Positions 39,754 through 48,342 of a stretch of DNA of 64,000 bases are shown here, one piece after another. Position 1 is the first letter of the stretch. Every line of letters begins with the position of its first letter. A program made the translations under genes and the position numbers. Location of the stretch: NCBI RefSeq assembly GCF_006538705.1, contig NZ_BJLP01000004.1:1-64000 (forward strand). Reading direction: 5' to 3'. The stretch comes from Cellulomonas uda (GTDB taxonomy: Bacteria > Actinomycetota > Actinomycetes > Actinomycetales > Cellulomonadaceae). The notes under the pieces were generated by a model. That model was not told where the DNA came from. It saw nothing but the letters and a program-made list of their open reading frames with translations, and did not search any database.

Positions 39754-41310
39754 CTACCGCTGGAGGGTCAGCAGACCCGGGCGGTACGGCAGCTGGCCGT
39801 AGTCGCCGCCGGAGCTCGGGCTGCGGCCCTGGTAGAGCAGCTGCAGGTTGCACGGGTCGACCGTGTTGGTCTGGTCCGCACTGGTGCGCAGCAGCTCACC
39901 GTGGCTGATGTCGTTCGTCCACGTGGCACCGCTGTTCGCCTTGCCCGCGAACGGGTTGGACTCGCTGGTCGCCTGCGGCGTCCAGGAGCCGCCCAGGTTC
40001 GTCGTCGTGAAGGACCGGAAGTACCGGCCCTGCGAGCCGATGGCCTCGACGATCATGAGCCACTTGTTCTGGCCCTGGAGCTTGTAGACCTGCACGGCCT
40101 CGAACAGGTTGTTCGTCGTGTCGCTCATGACGACGGTCGACGACGAGCCGAACGACCCGGGGAAGTTCCCGATCGGCATCGAGGCGCGGTAGATCTTGCC
40201 GTTGTCACCGGCGAAGAACAGGTACATGTTCTGGCTGTCGCCGATCACGGCCTGGTCGATCGGGCCGGTGCCCGAGCCGGAGATGCTGCCCGAGAACAGC
40301 GTCTGGGCGGACGACCAGCTGTTCACGTTGGCCGGGTTGGTCGACGTGCGGTACGAGAACGCCGGGCCGCCCCACTGGTACGCGAGCACCCAGATGTTCT
40401 TGGGCGCGAAGTAGAACAGCGAGGGGGCGACCGCCGAGAACGGCATCTGGTTCTGGCTCACGGAGCCCATCTGCGAGTAGCTCGAGAACAGCCCGAAGTT
40501 CATCGAGCCCCACGAGCTGCCGAAGTCGTGCGTCGTGGCGTAGACGAGCTGCTGGCCGTTGTACGGCGCGACCGTGAAGTCCTTCAGCGACGCCCACCCC
40601 GAACGCGGCTGCGCCAGCGCACCCGTGGACGACCAGCGGTACGACGACGGCAGGTCGCACGTGCCCGGGTTCTGGGTCGGGTTCGTCGTGGGGTTCGTGG
40701 TCGGGTTCGTCGTCGGCGACGAGCCCACGCGCACCAGCTGCCACTGCTGGTTGTTCCCGCCCCAGTTCGCGTACTGGACGACGTTCGCGCCGTCGGCGGT
40801 GGAGGCGCCCTGCACCTCGACGGCCTTGCCGGAGTGCCGGCTGATCAGCGAGACGTAGCCGTTCGACGTGTCCTGCAGACGGAACTGCTGGTTGGTCTGG
40901 TTGTAGTCGGCGTACTGGACGATCGCGCCGCCGTCGGCCGTCGACCAGTTGTAGACGTCGAGCACCTTGCCCGACAGCTTCGACTTCAGCCGGTAGTAGC
41001 CGTTGCCGGAGTCGACGAACTGCCACTGCTGCTGCGCGCCGTCGTTGCGCGTCCACTGCGCGATGCGGGCGCCGTCGGCCATCGACAGGTTGTAGACGTC
41101 GAGGGCCTTGCCGCTGCCGCGGTTGACCAGGACGTAGGACGCGTTGGTGTCCACCGTCGCGGCCGTGGCGGCGGGTGCGACGACGAGCGCGAGGACGCCC
41201 GCCGACGCGGCGGTGACGCCGGCGACGACCGTCGACACCCAACGCAGACGCCGGCGCCCCCGCTCGGACCGCCTGGCCCGGTGGGCCGGCCCCTGGACGC
41301 GTGATCTCAT
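39754..41310 (-). CDS. Secreted alpha-L-arabinofuranosidase, CBM13-linker-GH62
   Basis: The protein has 518 residues from ATG 41310 (AAGGAGAG site). A twin-arginine-free but basic signal peptide ([20 protein letters not shown]) is followed by a CBM13/ricin-B trefoil with three repeats, each with the Q-x-W/F block (QQQWQFV, NQQFRLQ, NQQWQLV). An NPTT linker leads to the GH62 domain, which has the same catalytic residues as the neighbour ([32 protein letters not shown]). The binding module differs from the downstream paralogue, so the pair probably targets different surfaces, xylan side chains versus crystalline cell wall. Likely own promoter, with the shared palindrome. Confidence 0.93.
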   Translation of the reverse strand: MRSRVQGPAHRARRSERGRRRLRWVSTVVAGVTAASAGVLALVVAPAATAATVDTNASYVLVNRGSGKALDVYNLSMADGARIAQWTRNDGAQQQWQFVDSGNGYYRLKSKLSGKVLDVYNWSTADGGAIVQYADYNQTNQQFRLQDTSNGYVSLISRHSGKAVEVQGASTADGANVVQYANWGGNNQQWQLVRVGSSPTTNPTTNPTTNPTQNPGTCDLPSSYRWSSTGALAQPRSGWASLKDFTVAPYNGQQLVYATTHDFGSSWGSMNFGLFSSYSQMGSVSQNQMPFSAVAPSLFYFAPKNIWVLAYQWGGPAFSYRTSTNPANVNSWSSAQTLFSGSISGSGTGPIDQAVIGDSQNMYLFFAGDNGKIYRASMPIGNFPGSFGSSSTVVMSDTTNNLFEAVQVYKLQGQNKWLMIVEAIGSQGRYFRSFTTTNLGGSWTPQATSESNPFAGKANSGATWTNDISHGELLRTSADQTNTVDPCNLQLLYQGRSPSSGGDYGQLPYRPGLLTLQR

Positions 41311-41396
41311 GCTGCTCTCCTTCGAGTCAGGTGCGAGGTCGACCGCGCCCCGGATGCGGCCCGGTCGCGGTGTCGCGCAGACCCGGTCTCCGCGCG

Positions 41397-41412
41397 ATGT
41401 GAGCCTTAACAT
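41397..41412. promoter_or_regulatory. Palindromic operator upstream of CBM13-GH62
   Basis: ATGTGAGCCTTAACAT: the same element as at 39538 with one change in the right arm, again exactly 87 bases before the start codon (41310). The rest of the 41311-41636 gap is G-rich on the plus strand and shows no gene. Confidence 0.6.
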
Positions 41413-41636
41413 CGCGTGCGCTCGCCCCTCAGGGAAGCCTCGTCTTCACCGATGAAACGGTTCGGACCGCCCGGACCCGTTCCCATCGGGCAAGCGCTAC
41501 CCCGCCGAGCGCGCACGGTGGCACGCGACCGCGCACGAACGGCGTCCGCACTCGCGCCGGAGCGTGCGCGCTCGGTGGGTTGGTGCGGGGGCGGTGCGCG
41601 GTGTGCGGTGGGGGGCGGTGTCGGCGGACGGTGTCG

Positions 41637-42011
41637 TCAGGCCGGGGGGCGGGGGGTCAGGTGGGTCGCCAGGTGCGAGGCGATCGCGTCGACCGCGCCC
41701 GGCACGAGCGCGTAGTACGCCCACACCCCGCGCTTCTCCCGCGTCACGAGGCCCGCCTCGGTGAGCACCTTGAGGTGGTGGGAGACCGTCGGCTGCGTGA
41801 GCCCGACGGGCTCGGTCAGGTCGCACACGCACGCCCCGCCCTCGTCGTGCGCCGCGAGGATCGACAGCAGCCGGAGGCGGGCGGGGTCCGCGAGCGCCTT
41901 GAGGGTGCGCGCGACGCCCTCCGCGTCCTGGGCGCTGAGGACCGGTCCGCGCGCCGGCGTGCAGCACGCGGCCGACGGTGCGGCGGTCACGGGGAGCAGC
42001 TCGAGAGGCAC
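41637..42011 (-). CDS. arsR: ArsR-family arsenic-responsive repressor
   Basis: The protein has 124 residues from GTG 42011. A winged helix is clear (TLKALADPARLRLLSILAAH, GLTQPTVSHHLKVLTEAGLV). The arsenite site is probably Cys in ACVCDL, at the start of the recognition region as in classical ArsR, plus an N-terminal Cys-Cys (SAACCTPARG) like that of CgArsR-type sensors. It is divergent to arsM with two operator-like palindromes between. With As(III) bound it should release the operator. Confidence 0.9.
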   Translation of the reverse strand: MPLELLPVTAAPSAACCTPARGPVLSAQDAEGVARTLKALADPARLRLLSILAAHDEGGACVCDLTEPVGLTQPTVSHHLKVLTEAGLVTREKRGVWAYYALVPGAVDAIASHLATHLTPRPPA

Positions 42012-42031
42012 GCCCCCATCATGCCTCACGC

Positions 42032-42047
42032 ATCGACAACGGTCGAT
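42032..42047. promoter_or_regulatory. ArsR operator 1
   Basis: ATCGACAACGGTCGAT has 5-bp arms ATCGA/TCGAT and a 6-base spacer, the layout of ArsR boxes (ATCAA-N6-TTGAT class). It lies just upstream of arsR and is followed by a repeated GGTCGATAT at 42041-42049 and 42057-42065. Autoregulation is expected. Confidence 0.6.
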
Positions 42048-42083
42048 ATTGACACTGGTCGATATCTGCGCGACGCTCCTGCC

Positions 42084-42099
42084 ATCGACATCCATCAAT
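42084..42099. promoter_or_regulatory. ArsR operator 2, overlapping the arsM leader
   Basis: ATCGACATCCATCAAT has the same 5-6-5 layout with one arm mismatch. It ends five bases before the arsM ribosome site GGAGG (42104-42108), so bound ArsR would block arsM. Confidence 0.5.
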
Positions 42100-42115
42100 G
42101 TCTGGAGGAGTCATC

Positions 42116-42877
42116 ATGCAGGACATCCGCGAGCAGGTCCGGGCCCGCTACGCACAGGCCGCCGTCCAGAGCGCCCCGTCCGCGACCGCAGACGCCGGCT
42201 GCTGCGGCGGCGGGTGCGGCACGGACGCGCTCGTCGACGAGCGGTTCGGGGCCGGCCTCTACGGCGCGGACGACGCCGCGAGCATCCCCGCCGAGGCGCT
42301 GGCCGCCTCGCTCGGCTGCGGCAACCCGCTGCTCGTCGCCGAGCTGCGCGAGGGCGAGCGCGTGCTCGACCTGGGCTCGGGCGGCGGCATCGACGTGCTG
42401 CTCTCGGCCCGCCGCGTCGGCCCCACGGGCTTCGCCTACGGCGTCGACATGACCGACGAGATGCTCGACCTGGCCCGCGCCAACGCGGCCAAGGCGGGTG
42501 CGACGAACGTCGAGTTCCGCAAGGGCGTCATCGAGGACCTGCCGCTCGACGACGCCAGCGTCGACGTGGTCATCTCCAACTGCGTGGTCAACCTGTCCCC
42601 GGACAAGCCCGCGGTGCTCGCCGAGGCGTTCCGCGTGCTCGCACCCGGCGGCCGGCTGGGCATCTCCGACGTCGTCGCCGAGGACCACCTGTCGCCCGAC
42701 GACCGGGCCGAGCGGGGCTCGTACGTCGGCTGCATCGCCGGTGCGCTCTCGCGCGCCGAGTACCTCGAGGGGCTCGCGGCCGCGGGCTTCCACGACGCCG
42801 AGGTCCGCTTCACCCACGCCGTCGCCGACGGCATGCACAGCGCGGTCGTCCGCGCCACCAAGCCGCACGCGCGGTGA
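42116..42877 (+). CDS. arsM: Arsenite S-adenosylmethionine methyltransferase
   Basis: The protein has 253 residues from ATG 42116 (GGAGG at 42104). The SAM fold is clear (VLDLGSGGGIDVLLSARRVG, YGVDMTDEMLDLARAN). Arsenic-binding cysteines are in the expected places: Cys in GCGNPLL, Cys in VISNCVVNLSPDK and Cys in GSYVGCIAGAL, with an extra CCGGGCG near the N-terminus. It converts As(III) to methylated arsenicals. Divergent ArsR control; no arsenite efflux or reductase gene is adjacent, so this is a methylation-only unit. A hairpin follows. Confidence 0.95.
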   Translation: MQDIREQVRARYAQAAVQSAPSATADAGCCGGGCGTDALVDERFGAGLYGADDAASIPAEALAASLGCGNPLLVAELREGERVLDLGSGGGIDVLLSARRVGPTGFAYGVDMTDEMLDLARANAAKAGATNVEFRKGVIEDLPLDDASVDVVISNCVVNLSPDKPAVLAEAFRVLAPGGRLGISDVVAEDHLSPDDRAERGSYVGCIAGALSRAEYLEGLAAAGFHDAEVRFTHAVADGMHSAVVRATKPHAR

Positions 42878-42965
42878 CGGACCCCGCCCTCTCCCGGCGC
42901 ACCGCGTCCCGCGCCTCGGGGCGCACGCACCCGCACCGCGTGACCTGAGCCGTCCGCCGGGACGA

Positions 42966-42996
42966 CCCGGGGCGTCCGCCTGGTGGACGCCCCGGG
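42966..42996 (+). terminator. Terminator after arsM
   Basis: CCCGGGGCGTCC (42966-42977) pairs perfectly with GGACGCCCCGGG (42985-42996), 7-base loop. It lies 90 bases after the arsM stop. The rest of 42878-43181 shows no gene. Confidence 0.7.
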
Positions 42997-43181
42997 GTGC
43001 CGGGCGCAACCTCACCCTCGGTCGCTGCGGTCGGTCCGTCCCGGCTCGCCCCGGTTCGTCCGGCACGTCGCGGACGTCCTGTCCGCGCAGCCCTTCGAAC
43101 GTTCCCGGCCCGGGGTTAGCCTCGCCGAGCGGCACGCACCGGTCCGACGAGCGCGCCGGACCGGGACGACGAGGAGACGCG

Positions 43182-44468
43182 ATGCCCGCCACCACCGAGA
43201 TGCGCCGCCCGCCGCGCACCCGGCCGAGCACCACCGGCCGCCGCCTGCTCACGGCAGGGACGCTCGTCGCCGCGCTCGTCGGGACGCTCGTCGCGCTCCC
43301 CGCGACGACCGCGACCGCGGCGACGTCCGACCCGTACTACGGCGTGCGCTCGAAGGTCGTCACGAAGGCCACCTCCGGCGCCCGCACGATGTACGTCGCC
43401 ACCAACGGTTCCGACACGTACACGTACGCCACGTCGTGGGGCACCAAGACGGTCGACCGGCACGTGTGCCTGCGCAAGAACTCCCGCGACCAGGCGACGT
43501 GCCCGGCCGCGACGAGGTCTCGCCCGCTGCGCACGATCACCGCGGCGATCCGCGCGGGCCGCCCGGGCGACGTCATCGTCGTGCGCGGCGGGACGTACCG
43601 CGAGGCGGCGGGCTACGGCGCCGCCGTGGGCACCGCGACCAAGCCCATCGAGCTGCAGAGCCAGCCGGGCGAGCGCGTCGAGCTGAACGGCACGCTCCAG
43701 CTCAAGAACGCGAGCCACTGGACGGTCCGCGGGATCCACTTCACGTACAACCGCACCATCCAGGGCCGCGGCCAGGCGGTCGTGCACATCCAGGGCGGGA
43801 CGGGCTGGGTGTTCACGAACAACGAGGTCAGCGGCTCGCGCGAGACGGCCAACCTCATGGTGACGCCCGGCGCGCGGGGCGCGTCACCCTCGACGCAGCG
43901 CGCCGCCGGACCGAACGACTACACCATCGCCTACAACTGCATCCGCACGAACAACGGGACGCACGCGCACGGCATGGACCACAACATCTACCTGATGGCC
44001 GGCATCTACTCGAGCGGCGGCATGATCGAGCGCAACCTGCTCGCGGCCGCCCCGAACGGCGCGCAGATCAAGGCCTCGGCGTCGACGTGGGACACCTGGC
44101 AGGACAGCCCGCGCCACGTGACGATCCGGTACAACACGATGCTCGGCGGCGCGGCCGGCGTGACGGTCGGGGTCGCCGCGCAGGACGTCTCGCTGTGGCG
44201 CAACCTCATCGCCAACCAGCCCGCGACCCGCACGTCGTACGACGCCGCGGTCAAGACGTGGGAGCTCGAGCGCCACGACCTCGTCTCGGTCAAGCGCAAC
44301 CTGTTCGCGGGCTACGCGAAGTCCTACCACGAGGCCCCGGGCGAGTCGCTGGTCAAGCAGCGCAACGCCACCACGGGCCGCATCGGCTACACCGGGTCGG
44401 TCACCGGCTGCACCGCGAAGGCCGCCACCAGCGCGTACCTGACGGGGTACGGCCAGTACGCACGGTGA
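43182..44468 (+). CDS. Secreted right-handed beta-helix protein
   Basis: The protein has 428 residues from ATG 43182 (GAGGAG site). It has a basic N-region and signal peptide (LLTAGTLVAALVGTLVALPA). The mature part is a parallel beta-helix: it opens with MYVATNGSD, SRPLRTITAAIRAGRPGDVI, VRGGTYRE, then rungs such as HWTVRGIHF, WVFTNNEVSGS, YTIAYNCIRTNNG, HVTIRYNTMLGG, VSLWRNLIAN, DLVSVKRNLFAG. This is the fold of pectate lyases and other polysaccharide lyases or epimerases, but no lyase catalytic triad is identified. Given the context of cell-wall-degrading genes, a polysaccharide-active role is likely. Confidence 0.85.
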   Translation: MPATTEMRRPPRTRPSTTGRRLLTAGTLVAALVGTLVALPATTATAATSDPYYGVRSKVVTKATSGARTMYVATNGSDTYTYATSWGTKTVDRHVCLRKNSRDQATCPAATRSRPLRTITAAIRAGRPGDVIVVRGGTYREAAGYGAAVGTATKPIELQSQPGERVELNGTLQLKNASHWTVRGIHFTYNRTIQGRGQAVVHIQGGTGWVFTNNEVSGSRETANLMVTPGARGASPSTQRAAGPNDYTIAYNCIRTNNGTHAHGMDHNIYLMAGIYSSGGMIERNLLAAAPNGAQIKASASTWDTWQDSPRHVTIRYNTMLGGAAGVTVGVAAQDVSLWRNLIANQPATRTSYDAAVKTWELERHDLVSVKRNLFAGYAKSYHEAPGESLVKQRNATTGRIGYTGSVTGCTAKAATSAYLTGYGQYAR

Positions 44469-44517
44469 GCGCCCGGGTGACCGGGCCGGCCGCGCGGCGC
44501 GGCCTGCGGCACGGGCG

Positions 44518-45624
44518 TCACCCGAGCCCGGCGCCGACCGACGTGCGCGGCACCCAGCCCGTGGTGCCCTTGATGATCACCTTGCGCCACCCGCCGGAGG
44601 CCTCCTTGATGCTCACCGGCGTGCCCTTCTTGCCCAGGAACAGCGCCTTGGCCTGCGCGTTCGCGGCGGCGCGCACGGTCGCGTCGACCGTGAGGTGGTA
44701 GGTCTTCACCTGCGAGATGTAGTCGGTGTGCACCCAGCCGCGCACGCGCGCACCGTCGAGCGCGACCGTCACCGGGATGAAGCCGTTGCGCTTGATGCCC
44801 GGCGTGTTGAGCATGCGCGTGTTCGGCTTGAGCGTCGCGAGGAGCGTGTTGCCGACCGACGGACCGGCGCGCAGGTTGAGCCTCGTCGTCGGGTAGTAGT
44901 AGCAGCGCGTCGGCGCCGGCTGCGTGTTGTCCGCGGTCGCGCGGTCCACCACCGGCAGCTTGAAGCCGGACAGCCACGTCTTCGGGTCCACCGACGTGCC
45001 CGAGCCGTAGAACGCGTTCTGCCACACCTCGAGGTGCAGGTGCGGCCCGGTCGCGGGGCCGGACGCGCCGACCTCGGCGATGCGGTTGCCGACCTTCACC
45101 TTGGTACCGACCTTGACGTACTTGCCGGGGTCCCACGGGTGCACGTACGCGATCCACGTCGGCACGCCCTCGATCTCGGACTTCACCGTCAGGTAGCCCG
45201 CGGCACCGTTCGTCGGCGGCACGACGTGGGTGACGACGCCGCTCGCGACCGCGTAGATCGGCTTCTTGTCGCCCGTGCCCATGTCCAGCCCGTAGTGGAA
45301 CGTGGACGCACCCTTGACGGGGATGCACCGAGCACCCCACGCGGAGGTCAGCGCGTACGACTCGTCGACGAGCGGGAGTGCGAGCACGCGTCCGCTCGCG
45401 GTGCGCCGCGTCGTGAGGTCGTCCGGCACGGCCGCGGCCGCGTCGAGGCGCTTCTCGCTCGCGGCGTCGCTCGTGGCCGCCGCACGTTCCGCCGCGCGCG
45501 TGAGCGACGGCGGGGGCGGGTCGATGGTCGAGGCGGTCGCGGGTGCGGCACCGATCACGGCGGCCGCGACGACCGCGGCGGTGCCGAGCGCACCGAGGCT
45601 CGACGTACGCGTCCGGAAGCGCAT
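44518..45624 (-). CDS. Secreted M23 metallopeptidase with two SH3b-like domains
   Basis: The protein has 368 residues with signal peptide (ALGTAAVVAAAVIGAAPATA). The M23 domain is at about 90-225: zinc ligands in FHYGLDMG (H-x3-D) and GPHLHLEVWQ (HLH). Two SH3b-type modules follow (TRLNLRAGPSVGNTLLATLK…WVHTDYI and the DATVRAAANAQAKALF…TTGWVPRT repeat) for peptidoglycan binding. It should cleave peptide cross-links during growth or division, or in lysis of competitors. Converges with the beta-helix gene. Confidence 0.92.
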   Translation of the reverse strand: MRFRTRTSSLGALGTAAVVAAAVIGAAPATASTIDPPPPSLTRAAERAAATSDAASEKRLDAAAAVPDDLTTRRTASGRVLALPLVDESYALTSAWGARCIPVKGASTFHYGLDMGTGDKKPIYAVASGVVTHVVPPTNGAAGYLTVKSEIEGVPTWIAYVHPWDPGKYVKVGTKVKVGNRIAEVGASGPATGPHLHLEVWQNAFYGSGTSVDPKTWLSGFKLPVVDRATADNTQPAPTRCYYYPTTRLNLRAGPSVGNTLLATLKPNTRMLNTPGIKRNGFIPVTVALDGARVRGWVHTDYISQVKTYHLTVDATVRAAANAQAKALFLGKKGTPVSIKEASGGWRKVIIKGTTGWVPRTSVGAGLG

Positions 45625-45727
45625 GGGAGGGTCTCCTCGCGAGTGGGTTCACGTCGTTGTTCGGCACACGCGCGCACGATCTGGAGGGTTTGTCGTCACC
45701 CGACCGTGTGACGACCACCATGACCCG

Positions 45728-46828
45728 TCACCGCTCGATCCGCAGCCCCAACCACTCCCCGAGGTCCCTGAGCTGCGCGTGCACCGCGCCGCGCACCTCG
45801 CTGTCCCACGGTTCCCCGTCCACCGGGTCCTCGTGCAGGGCGTGCACGACGAGCCGCCCGCGCCGCGGGTCGGCGGTCGCGTCGAGCTTCCCGACGAGCC
45901 GGTCGCCGTGCAGCACGGGCAGCGCGTAGTAGCCCCAGCGCCGCTGCCTCGCCGGTTTGTACATCTCGAGGGCGTACTCGAACTCGAACACCTCCGCGAG
46001 GCGCCGGCGGTCGGTCACCAGCCGGTCGAACGGCGAGAGCAACGCCGTGCGCGGCTCGAACGGTGCGCCGACCGCGTCGAGCAGCGCGGGGTCGACGCGC
46101 CAGCGACCGCGCACGCCCTCGACCTGGACCACCTCGCCGACGAGCTCGTCCGGGTACCCCTCGAGCGCACGGTCGCGCACGAGCCCGAGCGACGCGAGCC
46201 GCCGCTCGTCCCGCACCCGCCGCGCCTGCGCCGCGGGCACCGGCTCGTGGGGCGGGTAGACCCGATCGGCGAGGTCCCACAGCTTCTCGCGCCCGCGCCG
46301 CCCGGCGACCGCGACGTCCCCGGTCTGCACGAGCAGGCCGAGCAGCATGGTCACGTCGCGGTGGTCGTTCCAGCCCGACGAGCGCCACGGCCGCACGCAC
46401 GTGTCGGGCAGCTCGCCCGCGGTGAGCGGGCCGTCCATGCGCAGCGCGTCGAGCACGTCGCCGCGCGCGCCGCGGTTGTCGTCGAGCCACTGCGCGTTGC
46501 CGAGCCGCCACGCGGGTGCGTCCGGGCCGGGCCAGGCCGCCATGTCGGCGGTGAACAGCCGCACGTCGCGCGCGTCGCGCAGCATGCCGTCGAGCTCGAC
46601 GACGCGCTGCTGCGCCACCAGGTCCGCCAGCTCGTCGGGGTCGTACGACGAGCCGAGCCGGCTGAACAGGACGAGGTCGACGCTCGCCGCGACGGCCGCG
46701 ATGGGGTCGTGCTGCAGGGCGTCCAGCCGCCGGACGGTGTCCAGCACGCCGTCGGGCCGCCGCGCGGTGAGCGCCTGCGCCCGCACGGCGATCCGCCGCG
46801 CGTCGCGCCGGGACAGCTGCTCCACCAC
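45728..46828 (-). CDS. YcaQ / AlkZ-like winged-helix protein (putative DNA glycosylase)
   Basis: The protein has 366 residues of the HTH_42/YcaQ family: RDARRIAVRAQALTARRPDG, LQHDPIAAVAASVDLVLFSR, winged-helix parts (GPLTAGELPDTCVRPW … LLVQTGDVAVAGRRGREKLW) and the C-terminal [53 protein letters not shown]. Related E. coli YcaQ and Streptomyces AlkZ unhook interstrand crosslinks with a QxD/QxQ motif; here LQHDP is in that position. It forms a tandem with a second winged-helix gene just upstream. Confidence 0.85.
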   Translation of the reverse strand: MVEQLSRRDARRIAVRAQALTARRPDGVLDTVRRLDALQHDPIAAVAASVDLVLFSRLGSSYDPDELADLVAQQRVVELDGMLRDARDVRLFTADMAAWPGPDAPAWRLGNAQWLDDNRGARGDVLDALRMDGPLTAGELPDTCVRPWRSSGWNDHRDVTMLLGLLVQTGDVAVAGRRGREKLWDLADRVYPPHEPVPAAQARRVRDERRLASLGLVRDRALEGYPDELVGEVVQVEGVRGRWRVDPALLDAVGAPFEPRTALLSPFDRLVTDRRRLAEVFEFEYALEMYKPARQRRWGYYALPVLHGDRLVGKLDATADPRRGRLVVHALHEDPVDGEPWDSEVRGAVHAQLRDLGEWLGLRIER

Positions 46829-46838
46829 CGGGCCGACC

Positions 46839-48089
46839 TCAGCCCCGCGGTGCGGCGGGCACGGCCGACGAGGCGGCCGCCGCCGGCTCGGGCGCGTGGC
46901 GCCGGCCGCCGAACAGCGGCGACGGGAAGGTGGGCGACACGGTGCCGCCCGCGAGCCACGCGGTGAGGCGCTCGACCTCGTCGGCGATCGCGGCGCGGGC
47001 GGGTGTGGGCACGTCCTCGAGCAGCGCCACCTCGACCGTCCCGCTGCTCGCGGACCACGCCCCGACGACGCACCCGTCGACCCACACGGTCGGCCCGGCG
47101 TTGCCGACCGCGTCGACCACCTGCCTCGCGTGCGGTCCCAGGTACCAGTCGCGTGCGGCCCAGCCCATCGTGGTCGGGTCCAGCGCCGGCAGGAGCGCGG
47201 CCCACGGCCCGGCGGGCTCGACCGGCTCGAGGTCGTCCGGCAGCAGCCACCCCACGTCCTCGCTCCCCTCGAGCCCGACCGGGACCGCGCCCACGTCCGC
47301 GAGCGAGCGGCGCACCGCGGTCAGGGTCGAGCCGAGCCACCACTGCAGGTCCCGCTCGGTCCCGGGCCCGAACGCCCGCAGCCAGCGCGCCACGACCGCG
47401 GTGTGCGCGGCGGCGGCGTCGGGCAGCACGAGCGGGCCGCCCAGCCATCGCTCCGCGAGCGCCCACGAGGGCCGGGACACGGTCCACCCGCCGCGGTTCT
47501 CGGCGCGGACGACGAGCCCGCTCGCGCCGAGGATCGTCAGCAGCCGCGGCATGACCGCCAGCTCCTGCGCCCACCGGGTGCCGCCGGCGGCCCGGAACAC
47601 ACCACCGGCCTCGGGGACCTCGTCGCGCAGCTCCGCCGCGGTCCGCGAGCGGCCGTCCGCGAGCGCCGCGAGCACGCCGGCCTCGGCGCGCGTCAGCGTC
47701 CCCTGCGGGTCGGGGTAGCGGCCGTCCTGCGCGAGCTCCTTGAGCAGCCGGCGCCGCTCGGCGCCGGCGACCCGCGCCCCCGGCGACGCGACGAGCGCGG
47801 GCAGCAGGTCGGTGCCGGCCACCCACAGCGTGCGGCGCATGGCGAGCTGCCGGACGACCGTGCGGTCGCGGTACAGGGCGTCGTCGAGGTCGCTCGTCGC
47901 GAACCCCGGCACCCGGGCCCACGCGGCCAGGTACGGGCCGGACGCGTCGGTGCCGTGCAGCACGACGAGCGCCCGGACCGCGGCGTGCAGGTCGGGCAGC
48001 GGCTCGACGAGCCCGTGCCGACGCGCGAGGCGCGCGCGTCGTTGCGCGGTGTCGACGACACCGACGACGGCCGGACGCTCGCGGGGCAT
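46839..48089 (-). CDS. Winged-helix DNA-binding (HTH_42 / AlkZ-related) protein
   Basis: The protein has 416 residues from ATG 48089. Family signs are ARRHGLVEPLPDLHAAVRAL, LHGTDASGPYLAAWARVPGF, LYRDRTVVRQLAMRRTLWVA (the RxMR-T-W segment of AlkZ-like proteins) and LEGSEDVGWLLPDDLEPVEP, WVDGCVVGAWSASSGTVEVA. These are widespread in actinobacteria and thought to be crosslink-repair glycosylases or regulators. It ends 10 bases before the YcaQ-like gene, so the two are co-transcribed. C-terminal 30 residues are disordered. Confidence 0.82.
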   Translation of the reverse strand: MPRERPAVVGVVDTAQRRARLARRHGLVEPLPDLHAAVRALVVLHGTDASGPYLAAWARVPGFATSDLDDALYRDRTVVRQLAMRRTLWVAGTDLLPALVASPGARVAGAERRRLLKELAQDGRYPDPQGTLTRAEAGVLAALADGRSRTAAELRDEVPEAGGVFRAAGGTRWAQELAVMPRLLTILGASGLVVRAENRGGWTVSRPSWALAERWLGGPLVLPDAAAAHTAVVARWLRAFGPGTERDLQWWLGSTLTAVRRSLADVGAVPVGLEGSEDVGWLLPDDLEPVEPAGPWAALLPALDPTTMGWAARDWYLGPHARQVVDAVGNAGPTVWVDGCVVGAWSASSGTVEVALLEDVPTPARAAIADEVERLTAWLAGGTVSPTFPSPLFGGRRHAPEPAAAASSAVPAAPRG

Positions 48090-48342
48090 GCCCCGATCAT
48101 CGCGACCGCCACCGACATCCGCGCCACCGGCGGTCCACGCAGCGCGCCCTCCTGCCGTCCGGTTCGTCACACGCGCCGCTTCTCGGCGTTCTCGCCGGGG
48201 CGCGTTCGATCAGATCCGAACACCGCAGGTTCACCCATCCGTGGCATCCTGCGCGAGCCGACCGCGCGATCCTGTCGGATGATGTTCGTTTCTGATCGAC
48301 CTTGTGTCGCTTCTCTCGTCCCGGACGGCTACCCTCGGACCC

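Noticed and set aside
38021-41310. GH62 duplication as an assembly artefact
   Set aside because: The catalytic domains differ at many positions and the genes have different N-terminal modules and flanks, so this is a real paralogous pair.
41440-41500. Loose inverted repeat CGATGAAACGG / CCGTTCCCATCG upstream of CBM13-GH62
   Set aside because: Several mismatches and no counterpart at the second GH62 gene; not strong enough to call.
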